Source: an uncultured Bacteroidota bacterium
GTDB lineage: Bacteria > Bacteroidota > Bacteroidia > Chitinophagales > LD1
Assembly: GCA_937894725.1 (NCBI GenBank)
Contig: CALAYL010000009.1
Span: 1-32,133 of the forward strand
Length of the DNA stretch: 32,133 nt
Direction: 5' to 3'
Made by a program: the position numbers and the translations under genes. The notes beneath the pieces were generated by a model, which made no database searches, was not told the DNA's origin, and saw only the letters and a list, made by a program, of their open reading frames with translations. How positions within the stretch are numbered: position 1 is the stretch's first letter; each line of letters starts with the position of its first letter. Positions 16,129-25,297 of this stretch are shown in pieces.

Positions 16129-17307
16129 ATGGAGGGCATATATCCTAATTTTGACGATACACAAGTAGCCTTTAGTCATAAAACTACCTTAGAGTTAAAA
16201 AAAGCAAAAGTGCTGTTTAGTTTCTTTGGATTTCAACCTTTGGTAACGTTTGGCTCTGCTTTCACAAGCTTTGCGATGAGTGTTGGACTACCCATTTCCC
16301 CCTTATACAAATACACCGTTTATGACCATTTTTGCGGTGGTGAAAATTTTGATGATTGTAAAACGATTTTGCAAAAATTAAAAACACAAAACGTAGGTGC
16401 TATGCTCAATTATGGCGTAGAACTTAAAGAAACAGAAGAAGATTTTAATAAAACAATTGCAAACACCCTAGAGGCGATTTCATTTGCTGGCAAAAACAAA
16501 GAGGTGAAGTGTATTTGTATTAAAATAACGGGCTTTGCCCCTTTTGATTTATTTCTAAAAATAACGGCAGGCGAAACGCTTTCTCAAAAAGAACTAGAAG
16601 AACTGGCCGATGTAGAAAAACGTTTTTTTACCCTTTGTGATGCAGCGCTCAAAAATAAGGTAGCCCTTTATGTAGATGCAGAAGAAACCTGGATACAGAC
16701 GGGGTTAGATACTTTGGTCGATAAAGCCATGTCGATTTATAACAAGACACAGCCCATCATTTACAACACTTACCAACTTTACCGAAACGATAGATTGCAA
16801 TTTCTAAAAGAAAGTCATCAAAAAGCAGTAAATGAAGGTTATTTCTTAGGTGCAAAATTAGTACGAGGAGCATATATGGAAAAAGAACGCGAACGGGCAC
16901 AAAAAATGAACTATCCTTCTCCTATCCATGAAGACAAAATAGCAGTTGATAAAGACTTTGATTCGGCCATGTTATATTGTTTAGAAAACCTGACTACAAT
17001 ATCTGTTTGCATAGCTTCGCAGTCTGAAGATAGCAATCAGCTCAGTGTAAAACTAATGTATGAAAAAAACATACCATTAAATCACCCAAATGTATTTTTC
17101 TCTCAACTCTATGGCATGGGTGATAATATCACTTTCAATCTAGCAAAAATAGGCTGTAACGCTTGCAAATACCTTCCTTATGGCCCAGTAAAAGATGTGA
17201 TTCCATATTTGATTCGTAGAGCAGAAGAGAACACTTCCTTTCAAGGTTCGATGGGTAGAGAGCTCCGTTTAATCACTACTGAATTGGACCGAAGAAGCAA
17301 CAACTAG
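16129..17307 (+). CDS. Proline dehydrogenase
   Basis: A 392-residue monofunctional FAD enzyme oxidising proline to pyrroline-5-carboxylate, feeding electrons to the quinone pool. Family residues are present: Lys132 in CIKITG (equivalent to PutA Lys329), Asp183 in LYVDAEETW, KLVRGAYMEKER (243-254), FSQLYGMGDNIT, Tyr348 in CKYLPYGPV and the substrate-binding Arg pair 363-364 in YLIRRAEENT. There is no fused P5C dehydrogenase domain, so that step must be encoded elsewhere. It is divergent from rmuC over 72 bases and convergent with the FadL-like gene with only 2 bases between stops. Confidence 0.93.
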   Translation: MEGIYPNFDDTQVAFSHKTTLELKKAKVLFSFFGFQPLVTFGSAFTSFAMSVGLPISPLYKYTVYDHFCGGENFDDCKTILQKLKTQNVGAMLNYGVELKETEEDFNKTIANTLEAISFAGKNKEVKCICIKITGFAPFDLFLKITAGETLSQKELEELADVEKRFFTLCDAALKNKVALYVDAEETWIQTGLDTLVDKAMSIYNKTQPIIYNTYQLYRNDRLQFLKESHQKAVNEGYFLGAKLVRGAYMEKERERAQKMNYPSPIHEDKIAVDKDFDSAMLYCLENLTTISVCIASQSEDSNQLSVKLMYEKNIPLNHPNVFFSQLYGMGDNITFNLAKIGCNACKYLPYGPVKDVIPYLIRRAEENTSFQGSMGRELRLITTELDRRSNN

Positions 17308-17309
17308 AG

Positions 17310-18842
17310 TTACCAATCTTCTAACATTTCTGTATCTATTTTTTCGCTTGCTCGAGGATTACCCCTAAAATAATAGGTGTAGCCCACTATGAGTCCAAAA
17401 TTGGTAACATTGGTACGCATTACATTTTCAGGTGTACTGCGCAATAATAGATTTTGCTTTGGATCATTTAAGTTGACGGCAGATTTTCTATCGGCCGCTA
17501 TGCCAAAAGAATAGCTAAACCCAAGTGTAATATCACTCGCTCCTCTGTAATAAGAGGCTCCTGCACTGAAGTGAAGTAAATGCCAGTTTGGAGGCGTGAT
17601 AGAGCCTAGTCTGGAATCATATTGAGATGTTCCAAAATTCATCCGATTGTTGAAATCGGTTCTGAAACCCGTGAGTACTTTAAATTTGTTTTTGATACGA
17701 AATGTACCACCTATAGAAATGTTGACTACTGGAGCAGCACGCGATTTCACTACCATGAAATCTTTTAGGGTTTGGCCACCATAGGCATTGGCAGGCCGAA
17801 TAAATGCTTCATCTACGCCTCTCAAGACTTCATATTGTGGCATGCCCAAAAAAATCTCGGTAGCCAATTTAACTTTCACTCTTTTCCATTTATACTCAGC
17901 TCCGAGAGCAAAGCTGGCAGGCTGTTTATACTGGCTTTTTAAATTTTTCTGCTCATCAGAAACTAGCAATGATGGATATTTAAATACAATGGCAGTTGTA
18001 TCCTCTGCATATAGATTTAAATTATGCAATTCAAATGTTTTGGTCATATTGCCCTGTCCCCATATTTTGGCAGAAGGCATAGTGATAGCTAGGCCTAATC
18101 GCAGTCTTGGAAACTCCGCGGCTATGCCCGCTTTGGCTATAAAATTGATGTGATCTATTTTTACTGACCCATAATCGTTGACAGTAGCAGTGTAGGGTGT
18201 AATACCAAAAACTCCGTCTGCACCTGCCGAGAGTGCGGTGATAGTTTCAAGGTTAGTATATGAGCCGAAAACGCTCACTCCGGCCGAAAAATTATTATTT
18301 AGTCTATAGCCGAAACCTAAGCCTGCCCATGTTTCTGTAGAGTTAAACTCATACTCTAATCGAGCTTTGTAATACTCCAAACCAGGCGAACCGGGAATCG
18401 CATCGGTATATGTTTCGTGTGTAGCATTGTATCGGAGCGATGAACGATTTCTGACCAAAGTACCATACATTATTTTTAGCTTAGGTACTTTTTTTACATA
18501 AAAAGAGCCCCCTATAAATTGAGGATATATCAAGGCTCGAAATGATCTTGCATCAATATCTTTACCAGCTACGTTTTTGAGTGTTACTACTTGGGCTTCA
18601 TATACGTTGGCACTGATACTTATTTTATTGCTCTCGATCATGCCCATAGCACCTGGATTGTAAAACAAAGCCGTATTGTCTCGTACTCCAGCTATTTCTG
18701 CCCCTCCCGATAACGTAGCTGCTGCGCCATACTGCTGACTCCAATAGTGATTTTGGGCAACGATTGTAAACGGCATCACTACCCATAAAAACAAAACGAG
18801 TTTGCTTTTAGCGTGCTTTTTTACTAGGGCTGACAAGTCCAT
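17310..18842 (-). CDS. FadL/OmpP1-like outer membrane beta-barrel protein
   Basis: A 510-residue outer membrane protein. A signal peptide (KSKLVLFLWVVMPFTIVAQ) is followed by the FadL/OmpP1-type N-terminal region (YGAAATLSGGAEIAGVRDN, then TALFYNPGAMG), which in FadL forms the plug. After that come alternating amphipathic strands (FSAGVSVFGSYTNLE, ASFALGAEYKWKRVKVKLA, FSAGASYYRGASDITLGFSY) and late barrel strands (NFGLIVGYTYYFRG). The tail after the last strand (ASEKIDTEMLEDW) is polar and acidic. FadL proteins pass hydrophobic molecules across the outer membrane; the cargo here is unknown. The ATG at 18842 lies 35 bases inside the end of the upstream gene, indicating coupled translation. Confidence 0.8.
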   Translation of the reverse strand: MDLSALVKKHAKSKLVLFLWVVMPFTIVAQNHYWSQQYGAAATLSGGAEIAGVRDNTALFYNPGAMGMIESNKISISANVYEAQVVTLKNVAGKDIDARSFRALIYPQFIGGSFYVKKVPKLKIMYGTLVRNRSSLRYNATHETYTDAIPGSPGLEYYKARLEYEFNSTETWAGLGFGYRLNNNFSAGVSVFGSYTNLETITALSAGADGVFGITPYTATVNDYGSVKIDHINFIAKAGIAAEFPRLRLGLAITMPSAKIWGQGNMTKTFELHNLNLYAEDTTAIVFKYPSLLVSDEQKNLKSQYKQPASFALGAEYKWKRVKVKLATEIFLGMPQYEVLRGVDEAFIRPANAYGGQTLKDFMVVKSRAAPVVNISIGGTFRIKNKFKVLTGFRTDFNNRMNFGTSQYDSRLGSITPPNWHLLHFSAGASYYRGASDITLGFSYSFGIAADRKSAVNLNDPKQNLLLRSTPENVMRTNVTNFGLIVGYTYYFRGNPRASEKIDTEMLEDW

Positions 18843-20298
18843 GAATGGCGAGTACGATGAGTAATATTTGGGGATAATAGATAGGCATCAAATACCTAAA
18901 GTTATTGATAGGTGCGGCATATACACTCACGGCTAAAAACATAAAAAGAAAGCCGAGTAAAAACAACACAGAGAGCCATTGAAAATTAGTAAAAGCACCT
19001 CTTCGATAATTCAAAAAGTAAAGTACAAATGAAATAAAAACACCTACCCATATGATTCCATCTGCAATAGTTCTAGCTGCGGTCAATGGCTTAAAAAAAT
19101 GTGTGGAATAAACGTATTCTTCTTTATCCGTTTTAAAAAATTGTTTGATGTTTTGATCGGCTACAAATTTTTCATTTTCCATAATCTCCCAAACCGTAAA
19201 TATATTGGCAGCATTAGGCAAGATGAAGGACTTGAAATAAACTAAAGGATAGTTTTTCTGAAGCCAGTCACCATATTTTTCCATCAGCGTACCACAATAT
19301 ACCCATGCTTTCAAATAAGGTGTACCCGTTTGTTGAATATATTGAAACAAATAAGCCTTGCCAGGATGCCCCTTTACCCACATAAAGTTGGTGGCTTCCA
19401 CATTTGGGAAAGTAAAAAGCGAATCTGGGAATGACCTCACCACGGTATGAATCGATTTAATAATTGGGTCGTCCATCTTAGTTTCGTCTATTTTTACAAA
19501 AGGTAAGACAGCCACACCATTGTTGGCTTTTTGCCATCCACCAAAAGCCGAAAAAGTTTCCACCCCAAATGTTTCTTTCATCTGCATTGTTTGGTCTGCT
19601 CTATACCAAAGCAATATGATAAAAGGAACTACTGCCAAAGCCACTGCTAGCCATTTTGTAGGCCAAAATCTATACCCTAAAATAAGCGCAGATAAAGCCG
19701 GATAAAACATACCGATATAACGAACATCAAAACTCCAGTACATACACAATAAATGAATGATAACGACCCACCATGACCCGCCATTGAGCAGCCACCAGCC
19801 GGTGACTACCCATAATGCAGTCATACTCACAAATAGGCTATCACTCATCAAATACACTGATAGATAAAGTAAACTCGGGTTGAATAAAACAAATATCGCA
19901 AGGAGTATGAATAACCATTTATTTAGTCTAAAAAAATACTGCACAGTAAATAGCGTAAGGAATGCGGCTAATGCCATCATAAAGTATTGCCAGGTATTCA
20001 CAAACTGAATATCGTCAGAAAATGAGTGGAAAAATCGCATAAAACTAGAATAGCCATAAGGTCTATATCCATTTATTGCTCCACTATAAGCAGACAAAAT
20101 ATAGTTGCCAGAATCCGACTCTGAAAGAGGGAATGGAAATCGAATTTTTAGAAAAATAAAAAGCCCAAGCTGTATAGCCAATACAAAGCCTACCAATAGT
20201 CGATTTTCGGTCGAAAACAAAAACTGCCAAAATTTATTTTTGGGTGATGCTAAAATGCTAGCGTTCTGCTTGGTTGAATTCGGTTGCTTTTTTGCCAT
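18808..20298 (-). CDS. Polytopic membrane protein, GT-C (PMT/ArnT-like) glycosyltransferase candidate
   Basis: A 496-residue protein with about 11-13 transmembrane helices. After the first helix, an acidic loop (PFPLSESDSGNYILSAYS, about residues 55-72) sits where GT-C glycosyltransferases carry their catalytic acidic residues, and NGYRPYGYSSFMRFF follows, as in PMT_2-type proteins. A large periplasmic segment (about 225-400) precedes the last helices. Such enzymes move sugars from polyprenyl-phosphate donors onto lipids, glycans or proteins. The acceptor is unknown and the assignment is by topology and loop pattern only. Its promoter-like TACCTTTG lies 17 bases upstream of the start. It overlaps the FadL-like gene by 35 bases. 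Confidence 0.65.
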   Translation of the reverse strand: MAKKQPNSTKQNASILASPKNKFWQFLFSTENRLLVGFVLAIQLGLFIFLKIRFPFPLSESDSGNYILSAYSGAINGYRPYGYSSFMRFFHSFSDDIQFVNTWQYFMMALAAFLTLFTVQYFFRLNKWLFILLAIFVLFNPSLLYLSVYLMSDSLFVSMTALWVVTGWWLLNGGSWWVVIIHLLCMYWSFDVRYIGMFYPALSALILGYRFWPTKWLAVALAVVPFIILLWYRADQTMQMKETFGVETFSAFGGWQKANNGVAVLPFVKIDETKMDDPIIKSIHTVVRSFPDSLFTFPNVEATNFMWVKGHPGKAYLFQYIQQTGTPYLKAWVYCGTLMEKYGDWLQKNYPLVYFKSFILPNAANIFTVWEIMENEKFVADQNIKQFFKTDKEEYVYSTHFFKPLTAARTIADGIIWVGVFISFVLYFLNYRRGAFTNFQWLSVLFLLGFLFMFLAVSVYAAPINNFRYLMPIYYPQILLIVLAIHGLVSPSKKAR

Positions 20299-20314
20299 AC
20301 TGTATTTATCGTAT

Positions 20315-20322
20315 CAAAGGTA
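20315..20322 (-). promoter_or_regulatory. Putative -7 element TACCTTTG of the GT-C / FadL-like operon
   Basis: Read on the minus strand, TACCTTTG is a perfect TAnnTTTG and would give a leader of about 10 bases to the ATG at 20298. The same eight bases followed by A occur before amt. No TTG is seen at the exact -33 spacing. Confidence 0.5.
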
Positions 20323-20383
20323 TTATTTTTTAGAAATAAGCTAATCAATGACTTTTGTAAAACCCAGATGAAGGTGGCTATTA

Positions 20384-22924
20384 TCAAAACATCATTACCA
20401 ACTTTACGTTCACTCGCCTATTGGTCAAGAAATTAGGTACTGCGTATTGGTTATTGTAAAAGTCTTTTATGTACTGATAATTGACCGTGTTTTTAATGCC
20501 AAAAATATTTAACACATCTACGCTAAGCCAAACAGACTTAATACCTTCTGATAATTTCGTTTTCGTTTTAGCCCATTTTGGGTTCCAAAGTTGACCCGCA
20601 AAACCCGCATCTACTCTACGATAAAAAGGAATACGTACTTTATCTGAATAAGCTGATGCGCCAGGTGCTTTTACAGGAATACCACTACCAAAACTCAAAT
20701 TCAAATTGAATCGTATGAAAGGAAACTTAGGAATATAGTCCTGAAACAAAAGGTTAAACATAACCCGTTGATCGGTTGGGCGAGGCTGGAAGCCTATATC
20801 TTCAAAAACAGTGTCTTTTATGGTCGATTTATTATCCTCATTGATATACTTAATCGTGTTGCCAGCGGAGTCTCTTACCACCAAGCGCTTATCGCCAGCT
20901 ATATCATTGTAAGTACCCATCACCGATAAGCTTAGCCATGACTCCAGCCCTTCGGCTAATTGCCCGTTGAGCCGCATATCAATACCTGTAGAAAAACCTT
21001 TAGCACCATTACGCCCTTCGTAGCGAATCAATACATTTTCATAATCAAATGGCACTATGTCCCACAAATATTTGTAATACACTTCTGTTGCAAATAAAAA
21101 AGGTCGCTTCCACGCTTTGAATGCATAGCTGACTCCGACTATCGCATGAGCCGATTTTTGAGCTTTGAGATTTGTATTTACACTTGCATCTTTGGCACGC
21201 ATTTCTCTATAAAATGGTGGTTGATAATACAAACCTCCAGAAAGTGTAAACACAAGATCTGCTTTAGTTTTGGGGCGAAAAGAAAACTGCACTCGAGGAG
21301 TTATCACCGCTTCCTTATTCACATCCCAGTACTGGAATCGAAGGCCATAATTAAAGGTAATTCTATCCCCTTTACCTATACGCCAAGTGTCTTGAATAAA
21401 GCCTGAAATTCGATTGCTATTGAGATTAAATTGACTTTTCAATACTTTATCAAAAGTAATCGTACCCACTACGTTAGCGGGTATGGTGTCGCCATAAAAG
21501 CTTTTAGTATCATTAAAATAATTGAGTGAATAGCCTGCCGAATCTAGTCTATCCCATTCATTCATCTTGTCTCGTAGCTGCTCGTGACGATAGTCCAGAC
21601 CCCAAGCTACCACATGTTTTCCCTTAATCCAGCTACCTCTGTGGCCTACTGCATATATATCGCTATCGAAAAAATTGCGCGCCCAATTTTGAATACCACC
21701 ATATCCTCTAAATGATTTTACTTCCCCAAAATTTTGGCTACCTTGATCAGTTTCTACATCGCCTATGCGATAATCAGAGATGATGTCAAATCGCTCGGCT
21801 TCTCTATTGTTATATACAGAGGCAAGTAACTTCAATTTTATATTTTCCTTCGGAAAATAATTGAGCGAAAGCCCATTCATCAACGAAGTGTATTTGTCAT
21901 TTTCAGTACCTTCAAAAGCCATTTCAAGTTGCTTTACATCTTGCACTGTTCCAAATTTAGTAGTACGAGTGTCTGGCTTATAGAAAAAAGCATTTCGAGC
22001 ATAGTTTGAAATCAACTCTACTGACCATTTCTCATTTATTAAATAGGTAGCATAAAACTGAACATCTATGAAATTGGGGCTATACTGCCCTTTGGTCTCT
22101 AAACTGCTAATAAGATATTGACTCAGTTTTTGTCTAACGCCCAATACAAATGTAAATCGCTTCGATTTATCACAACCTTCCAAATGCCCCGCAAAACCAA
22201 GTAACGAAGCCGAAATAGAACCAGCCCATTGCTTAGGTCGTTTGTAGGTCACATCCAATACTGACGACATCTTATCTCCATAACGGGCTTGAAAACCACC
22301 CGATGAAAACTTGAGATTGCTCACTAGATTTGGGTTAGGAAAGCTCAAGCCTTCTTGTTGGCCAGAGCGAATCAAAAATGGACGAGTAATTTCAAAATCA
22401 TTGATGTACACCAAATTTTCGTCATAGTTTCCACCTCGCACAGAATAGTTAGCACTCAACTCATTGGCCTTATTAAATCCCAATGCTTGGGCAGATAAAA
22501 AAGCTTCGATACCCCCGCCACCCGCATCAGGCAATAGCATGTTATCTACCTTTATCTCGCTGATACTCCCCTCTCGATTAGACCTATCCTTTACTTCTAC
22601 TGTCGAAAAGGTGTTTTCTCTAGGTTTCAGTGTCAAGTTCATCTCAAAAGTTTGCTCGGACTTTAACTCGATTTTTCGCTCTACCGTTTTTATGTTTATA
22701 GAAGTAAAAACCAATGTGAGACGCTGATTAGCGGGCACTGTGAGTTCAAAATAGCCATCTTGTTGAGTCGTAAAAGCAATACTTTGATTTTCTTTTACCA
22801 CTACATTGATAAGTTCCGCCAAACTATCACCCTCTACAGTAAGTTTACCTTTTACCACAGCCGTTTGCTGAGCATACGTAGTAAAAAAAACAAGAAATAG
22901 AAGATTGAAAAAGAAATACTTCAC
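20384..22924 (-). CDS. TonB-dependent receptor with N-terminal carboxypeptidase-regulatory-like domain
   Basis: About 846 residues, an outer membrane active transporter. Signal peptide (MKYFFFNLLFLVFFTTYAQ), then a CarboxypepD_reg-like domain (about 24-108; VKGKLTVEGDSLAELINVVV, DGYFELTVPANQRLTLVF), a plug (about 118-235; DAGGGGIEAFLSAQALG, NYSVRGGNYDENLVYINDF) and a long beta-barrel ending in VKLVMMF. It lacks a neighbouring SusD gene, so it is not a standard SusCD pair; the substrate is unknown. There is no ATG start. The frame opens after a stop at 22934-22936, with TTG at 22930 or GTG at 22924. I chose GTG because it places MKYFFF at the front of the signal peptide. It lies 48 bases after rpe, so an amt-rpe-receptor transcript is possible. 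Confidence 0.9.
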   Translation of the reverse strand: MKYFFFNLLFLVFFTTYAQQTAVVKGKLTVEGDSLAELINVVVKENQSIAFTTQQDGYFELTVPANQRLTLVFTSINIKTVERKIELKSEQTFEMNLTLKPRENTFSTVEVKDRSNREGSISEIKVDNMLLPDAGGGGIEAFLSAQALGFNKANELSANYSVRGGNYDENLVYINDFEITRPFLIRSGQQEGLSFPNPNLVSNLKFSSGGFQARYGDKMSSVLDVTYKRPKQWAGSISASLLGFAGHLEGCDKSKRFTFVLGVRQKLSQYLISSLETKGQYSPNFIDVQFYATYLINEKWSVELISNYARNAFFYKPDTRTTKFGTVQDVKQLEMAFEGTENDKYTSLMNGLSLNYFPKENIKLKLLASVYNNREAERFDIISDYRIGDVETDQGSQNFGEVKSFRGYGGIQNWARNFFDSDIYAVGHRGSWIKGKHVVAWGLDYRHEQLRDKMNEWDRLDSAGYSLNYFNDTKSFYGDTIPANVVGTITFDKVLKSQFNLNSNRISGFIQDTWRIGKGDRITFNYGLRFQYWDVNKEAVITPRVQFSFRPKTKADLVFTLSGGLYYQPPFYREMRAKDASVNTNLKAQKSAHAIVGVSYAFKAWKRPFLFATEVYYKYLWDIVPFDYENVLIRYEGRNGAKGFSTGIDMRLNGQLAEGLESWLSLSVMGTYNDIAGDKRLVVRDSAGNTIKYINEDNKSTIKDTVFEDIGFQPRPTDQRVMFNLLFQDYIPKFPFIRFNLNLSFGSGIPVKAPGASAYSDKVRIPFYRRVDAGFAGQLWNPKWAKTKTKLSEGIKSVWLSVDVLNIFGIKNTVNYQYIKDFYNNQYAVPNFLTNRRVNVKLVMMF

Positions 22925-22972
22925 AAACAAAAATTAAAACAGAGAATGATGCTCACTAAACGCATTGTAAGT

Positions 22973-23635
22973 TTATTTATTATTTGCATTCTTTAAAACA
23001 GAAATAGTTTGCATAGGATTTTGTGATTTAAACACTGCACTACCTGCTACTAATATATTTGCCCCTGCAGCCAATATCTCTTGCGCATTATTGACTCCAA
23101 CTCCCCCATCTACTTGCAATAGCGCTTTGCTACCAGTACTTGCGATTAGGTCTGCGGCTTGTCGTATTTTATGAAGGCTCGATAGAATAAAAGCCTGCCC
23201 GCCAAATCCTGGATTTACAGACATTATCAATACCAAATCAAGCATGCCTATTACTTCTGTCAAAACACTCACGGGTGTAGCGGGATTGATTGCTACACCC
23301 GCTTTCATACCAGCTGCTTTGATTTGCTCTAACACAGAATGAAGATGCAAAGCCCCCTCTATATGTACTGTCAATCCGTCTGCTCCTGCCTTTTTAAAAT
23401 CAGCAATGTATTTTTCGGGCGAAGTGATCATTAAGTGCACATCCAAAAACTTAGTCGTTTTCTTTCTAACGGCTTCTAACACTGGAAAACCAAACGATAT
23501 ATTGGGTACGAATACCCCATCCATCACATCGATATGTATCCATTCTGCCTCACTTTCGTTTAGCAATTCAATGTCTTTATTCAAATTTCCAAAATCGGCA
23601 CTGAGTACCGATGGAGCTATTATGGGCAAATTCAT
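22973..23635 (-). CDS. rpe: Ribulose-phosphate 3-epimerase
   Basis: A 220-residue TIM-barrel enzyme of the pentose phosphate pathway interconverting ribulose-5-phosphate and xylulose-5-phosphate. The opening IAPSVLSADF is diagnostic. Metal and catalytic residues are present: His34 and Asp36 (WIHIDVMDG), His67 (DVHLMI) and Asp176 (LQVDGG), with SVNPGFGGQAF and VAGSAVFK binding phosphate. I start it at the ATG at 23635. An in-frame ATG at 23764 would add 43 residues that have no family counterpart and overlap amt. A -33/-7-like pair (23641-23670) lies between the two genes. Confidence 0.95.
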   Translation of the reverse strand: MNLPIIAPSVLSADFGNLNKDIELLNESEAEWIHIDVMDGVFVPNISFGFPVLEAVRKKTTKFLDVHLMITSPEKYIADFKKAGADGLTVHIEGALHLHSVLEQIKAAGMKAGVAINPATPVSVLTEVIGMLDLVLIMSVNPGFGGQAFILSSLHKIRQAADLIASTGSKALLQVDGGVGVNNAQEILAAGANILVAGSAVFKSQNPMQTISVLKNANNK

Positions 23636-23640
23636 AAGGC

Positions 23641-23670
23641 TAAAGATAGTATCATTTTCAAAAGTGCAAA
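23641..23670 (-). promoter_or_regulatory. Possible rpe promoter overlapping the end of amt's leaderless spacer
   Basis: Read on the minus strand, TTTG (23667-23670) is followed after 18 bases by TATCTTTA (23641-23648), one mismatch from TAnnTTTG. Transcription would start within a few bases of the rpe ATG at 23635, so any leader would be nearly absent. This is a weak call. If wrong, rpe is simply read through from amt, whose stop is 43 bases upstream. Confidence 0.3.
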
Positions 23671-23678
23671 GCAGTAAG

Positions 23679-25010
23679 CTATATTGAAGTAGATAGTTCA
23701 GTAGGCTTTTTAAGTTTATAGGTTTCGCCATGCTGGGTAAAATCCAAGCCATGTGCTTCGTCATCTCTCGATACCCGCAATGGAACTATTTTGTCGGTGA
23801 TGAAATAAAAAAAATAGGATCCGCCAAAAGCATAAACCGTCACTATCAGCAAAGCCAAAACATGATATAAAAACGTGGTAGATGAGCCGTAGATTAGCCC
23901 CACCCTTGAAGCAAAAACACCAGTGAGCAACATACCGACTATACCTCCCACCCCATGGCAGGGAAATACATCCAGCGTATCATCCAAATTTGATTTGTTT
24001 TTTGCTCGCACGGCCAAATTAGAAATCAATGCTGCTGCAAATCCAATAAACAAACTATGTGGCATGCTCACAAAACCCGCAGCAGGAGTAGTCGCCACGA
24101 GCCCCACCACAGACCCAATACATGCGCCCATAGCAGAGATTTTTTTGCCCCTAGCTGCATCAAAAAATATCCAAGTAAGCATGGCTGAGGCTGAGGCTAT
24201 AACGGTGTTTGCAAAAGCTTGAACGGCTACTGGATTTGCGCCTAAAGATGAGCCCGCATTAAATCCAAACCAACCAAACCAAAGCATACCAGTACCTAAA
24301 ATCACAAACGGAATATTCGCTGGTTCTGTATGCTTATTATCGCCAAATGATGTACGTGGACCTAAAAAAATAGCACCAGCCAAAGCTGCATAGCCAGCAC
24401 TCATATGCACTACCGTTCCCCCTGCAAAATCGAGTACCCCCCACTGTCGTAGAAAACCATCTGGATGCCATGTCCAATGTGCTAAAGGACAATAAATAAA
24501 AACAGAAAATAAACAGATAAAAATGAGATACGCATTGAATCTGACACGCTCGGCAAAACTGCCAGTAATCAAGGCAGGAGTGATAATAGCAAACTTGAGT
24601 TGAAAGATGGCAAATAGTAACACCGGTATTGTAGGCGAAAATTTTTCGATGATATTGAAGCCTATATTTTTAAGAAATAGAAACTGAAAAGGATTACCAA
24701 TCAATCCGTAAAAGCTATCGCCAAAACATAAACTAAACCCTACTACAAAATATAAAAGCGTTATCACGCCTAGTGAAATAAAACTTTGCAACATAGTAGA
24801 AATAATGTTCTTTTTGCTCACCATACCACCATAAAAAAAAGATAAACCAGGCGTCATTAATAAAACTAAACCAGATGCCGTCAACATCCATGCAATGTCG
24901 GACTTATCGTACTTAGCCGTTTCATCGATTACAAAATCTGCTTTTACAAATACACAAGCGATAGCTAAAATCGCTAAAATCAAAAATGAAATGACAAATC
25001 GAATACGCAT
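23679..25010 (-). CDS. amt: Ammonium transporter Amt
   Basis: A 443-residue Amt/Mep/Rh channel for ammonium uptake. It has an N-terminal hydrophobic leader (about residues 4-23, possibly cleaved, as in AmtB) and about 11 membrane helices. Key residues match AmtB: Asp194 and the first pore His202 in LDFAGGTVVHMSAG (the same 8-residue spacing as D160-H168), the second pore His352 in FPCHGVGG, and the FGWFGFNAGSS helix. The W148 region is one residue longer (WHPDGFLRQWG). No glnK/PII gene is next to it, although amt and glnK are paired in many bacteria. A TACCTTTG promoter element lies about 45 bases upstream. Confidence 0.95.
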   Translation of the reverse strand: MRIRFVISFLILAILAIACVFVKADFVIDETAKYDKSDIAWMLTASGLVLLMTPGLSFFYGGMVSKKNIISTMLQSFISLGVITLLYFVVGFSLCFGDSFYGLIGNPFQFLFLKNIGFNIIEKFSPTIPVLLFAIFQLKFAIITPALITGSFAERVRFNAYLIFICLFSVFIYCPLAHWTWHPDGFLRQWGVLDFAGGTVVHMSAGYAALAGAIFLGPRTSFGDNKHTEPANIPFVILGTGMLWFGWFGFNAGSSLGANPVAVQAFANTVIASASAMLTWIFFDAARGKKISAMGACIGSVVGLVATTPAAGFVSMPHSLFIGFAAALISNLAVRAKNKSNLDDTLDVFPCHGVGGIVGMLLTGVFASRVGLIYGSSTTFLYHVLALLIVTVYAFGGSYFFYFITDKIVPLRVSRDDEAHGLDFTQHGETYKLKKPTELSTSI

Positions 25011-25054
25011 AAATCACAAATATTAGTAAAAATTATATTTAAAATAAATATCGT

Positions 25055-25062
25055 CAAAGGTA
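25055..25062 (-). promoter_or_regulatory. Putative amt -7 element TACCTTTG
   Basis: A perfect TAnnTTTG on the minus strand, 45 bases upstream of the amt ATG. The match to the element at 20315-20322 extends past the core (TACCTTTGA, with CGATA a few bases later in both). No TTG stands at the -33 spacing. Confidence 0.55.
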
Positions 25063-25221
25063 TGCAATTTTGCATTTTAAGCTAAATAAATGTCACAAAA
25101 ATAAAAACAACATACATTATAAACGGTATTCTATATGATTTTTAAAAAAAATAGACACCTACTGTAAAAATAAATCTGTTTAAAAATTAACGTACTGGCT
25201 ACCAGTGTTTATCCTTATTTT

Positions 25222-25230
25222 TTATCCACA
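25222..25230 (+). promoter_or_regulatory. DnaA box TTATCCACA upstream of dnaE
   Basis: An exact match to the canonical DnaA box TTATNCACA, 68 bases before the dnaE ATG in the 287-base AT-rich spacer between amt and dnaE. A small inverted repeat ACTGG-CTA-CCAGT (25194-25206) precedes it. A near-consensus -7 (TAACTTTA, 25257-25264) lies between the box and the gene. I see no second exact box in the window, so this is more likely gene regulation or DnaA titration than an origin, and chance is possible. Confidence 0.4.
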
Positions 25231-25297
25231 ATCAAAATTATGGGACAGAGATTTTCTAACTTTATGATTCGAACTTAACATCACAAAAAGCCTACTT

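Noticed and set aside
23636..23764. 43-residue N-terminal extension of rpe
   Set aside because: It overlaps amt, has no counterpart in the family and would read through the promoter-like sequence. The ATG at 23635 begins directly with the conserved strand.
25222..25230. DnaA box as a sign of a replication origin
   Set aside because: Only one exact box is present. There is no cluster of boxes and no dnaA or dnaN neighbourhood, so it is treated only as a possible regulatory site.
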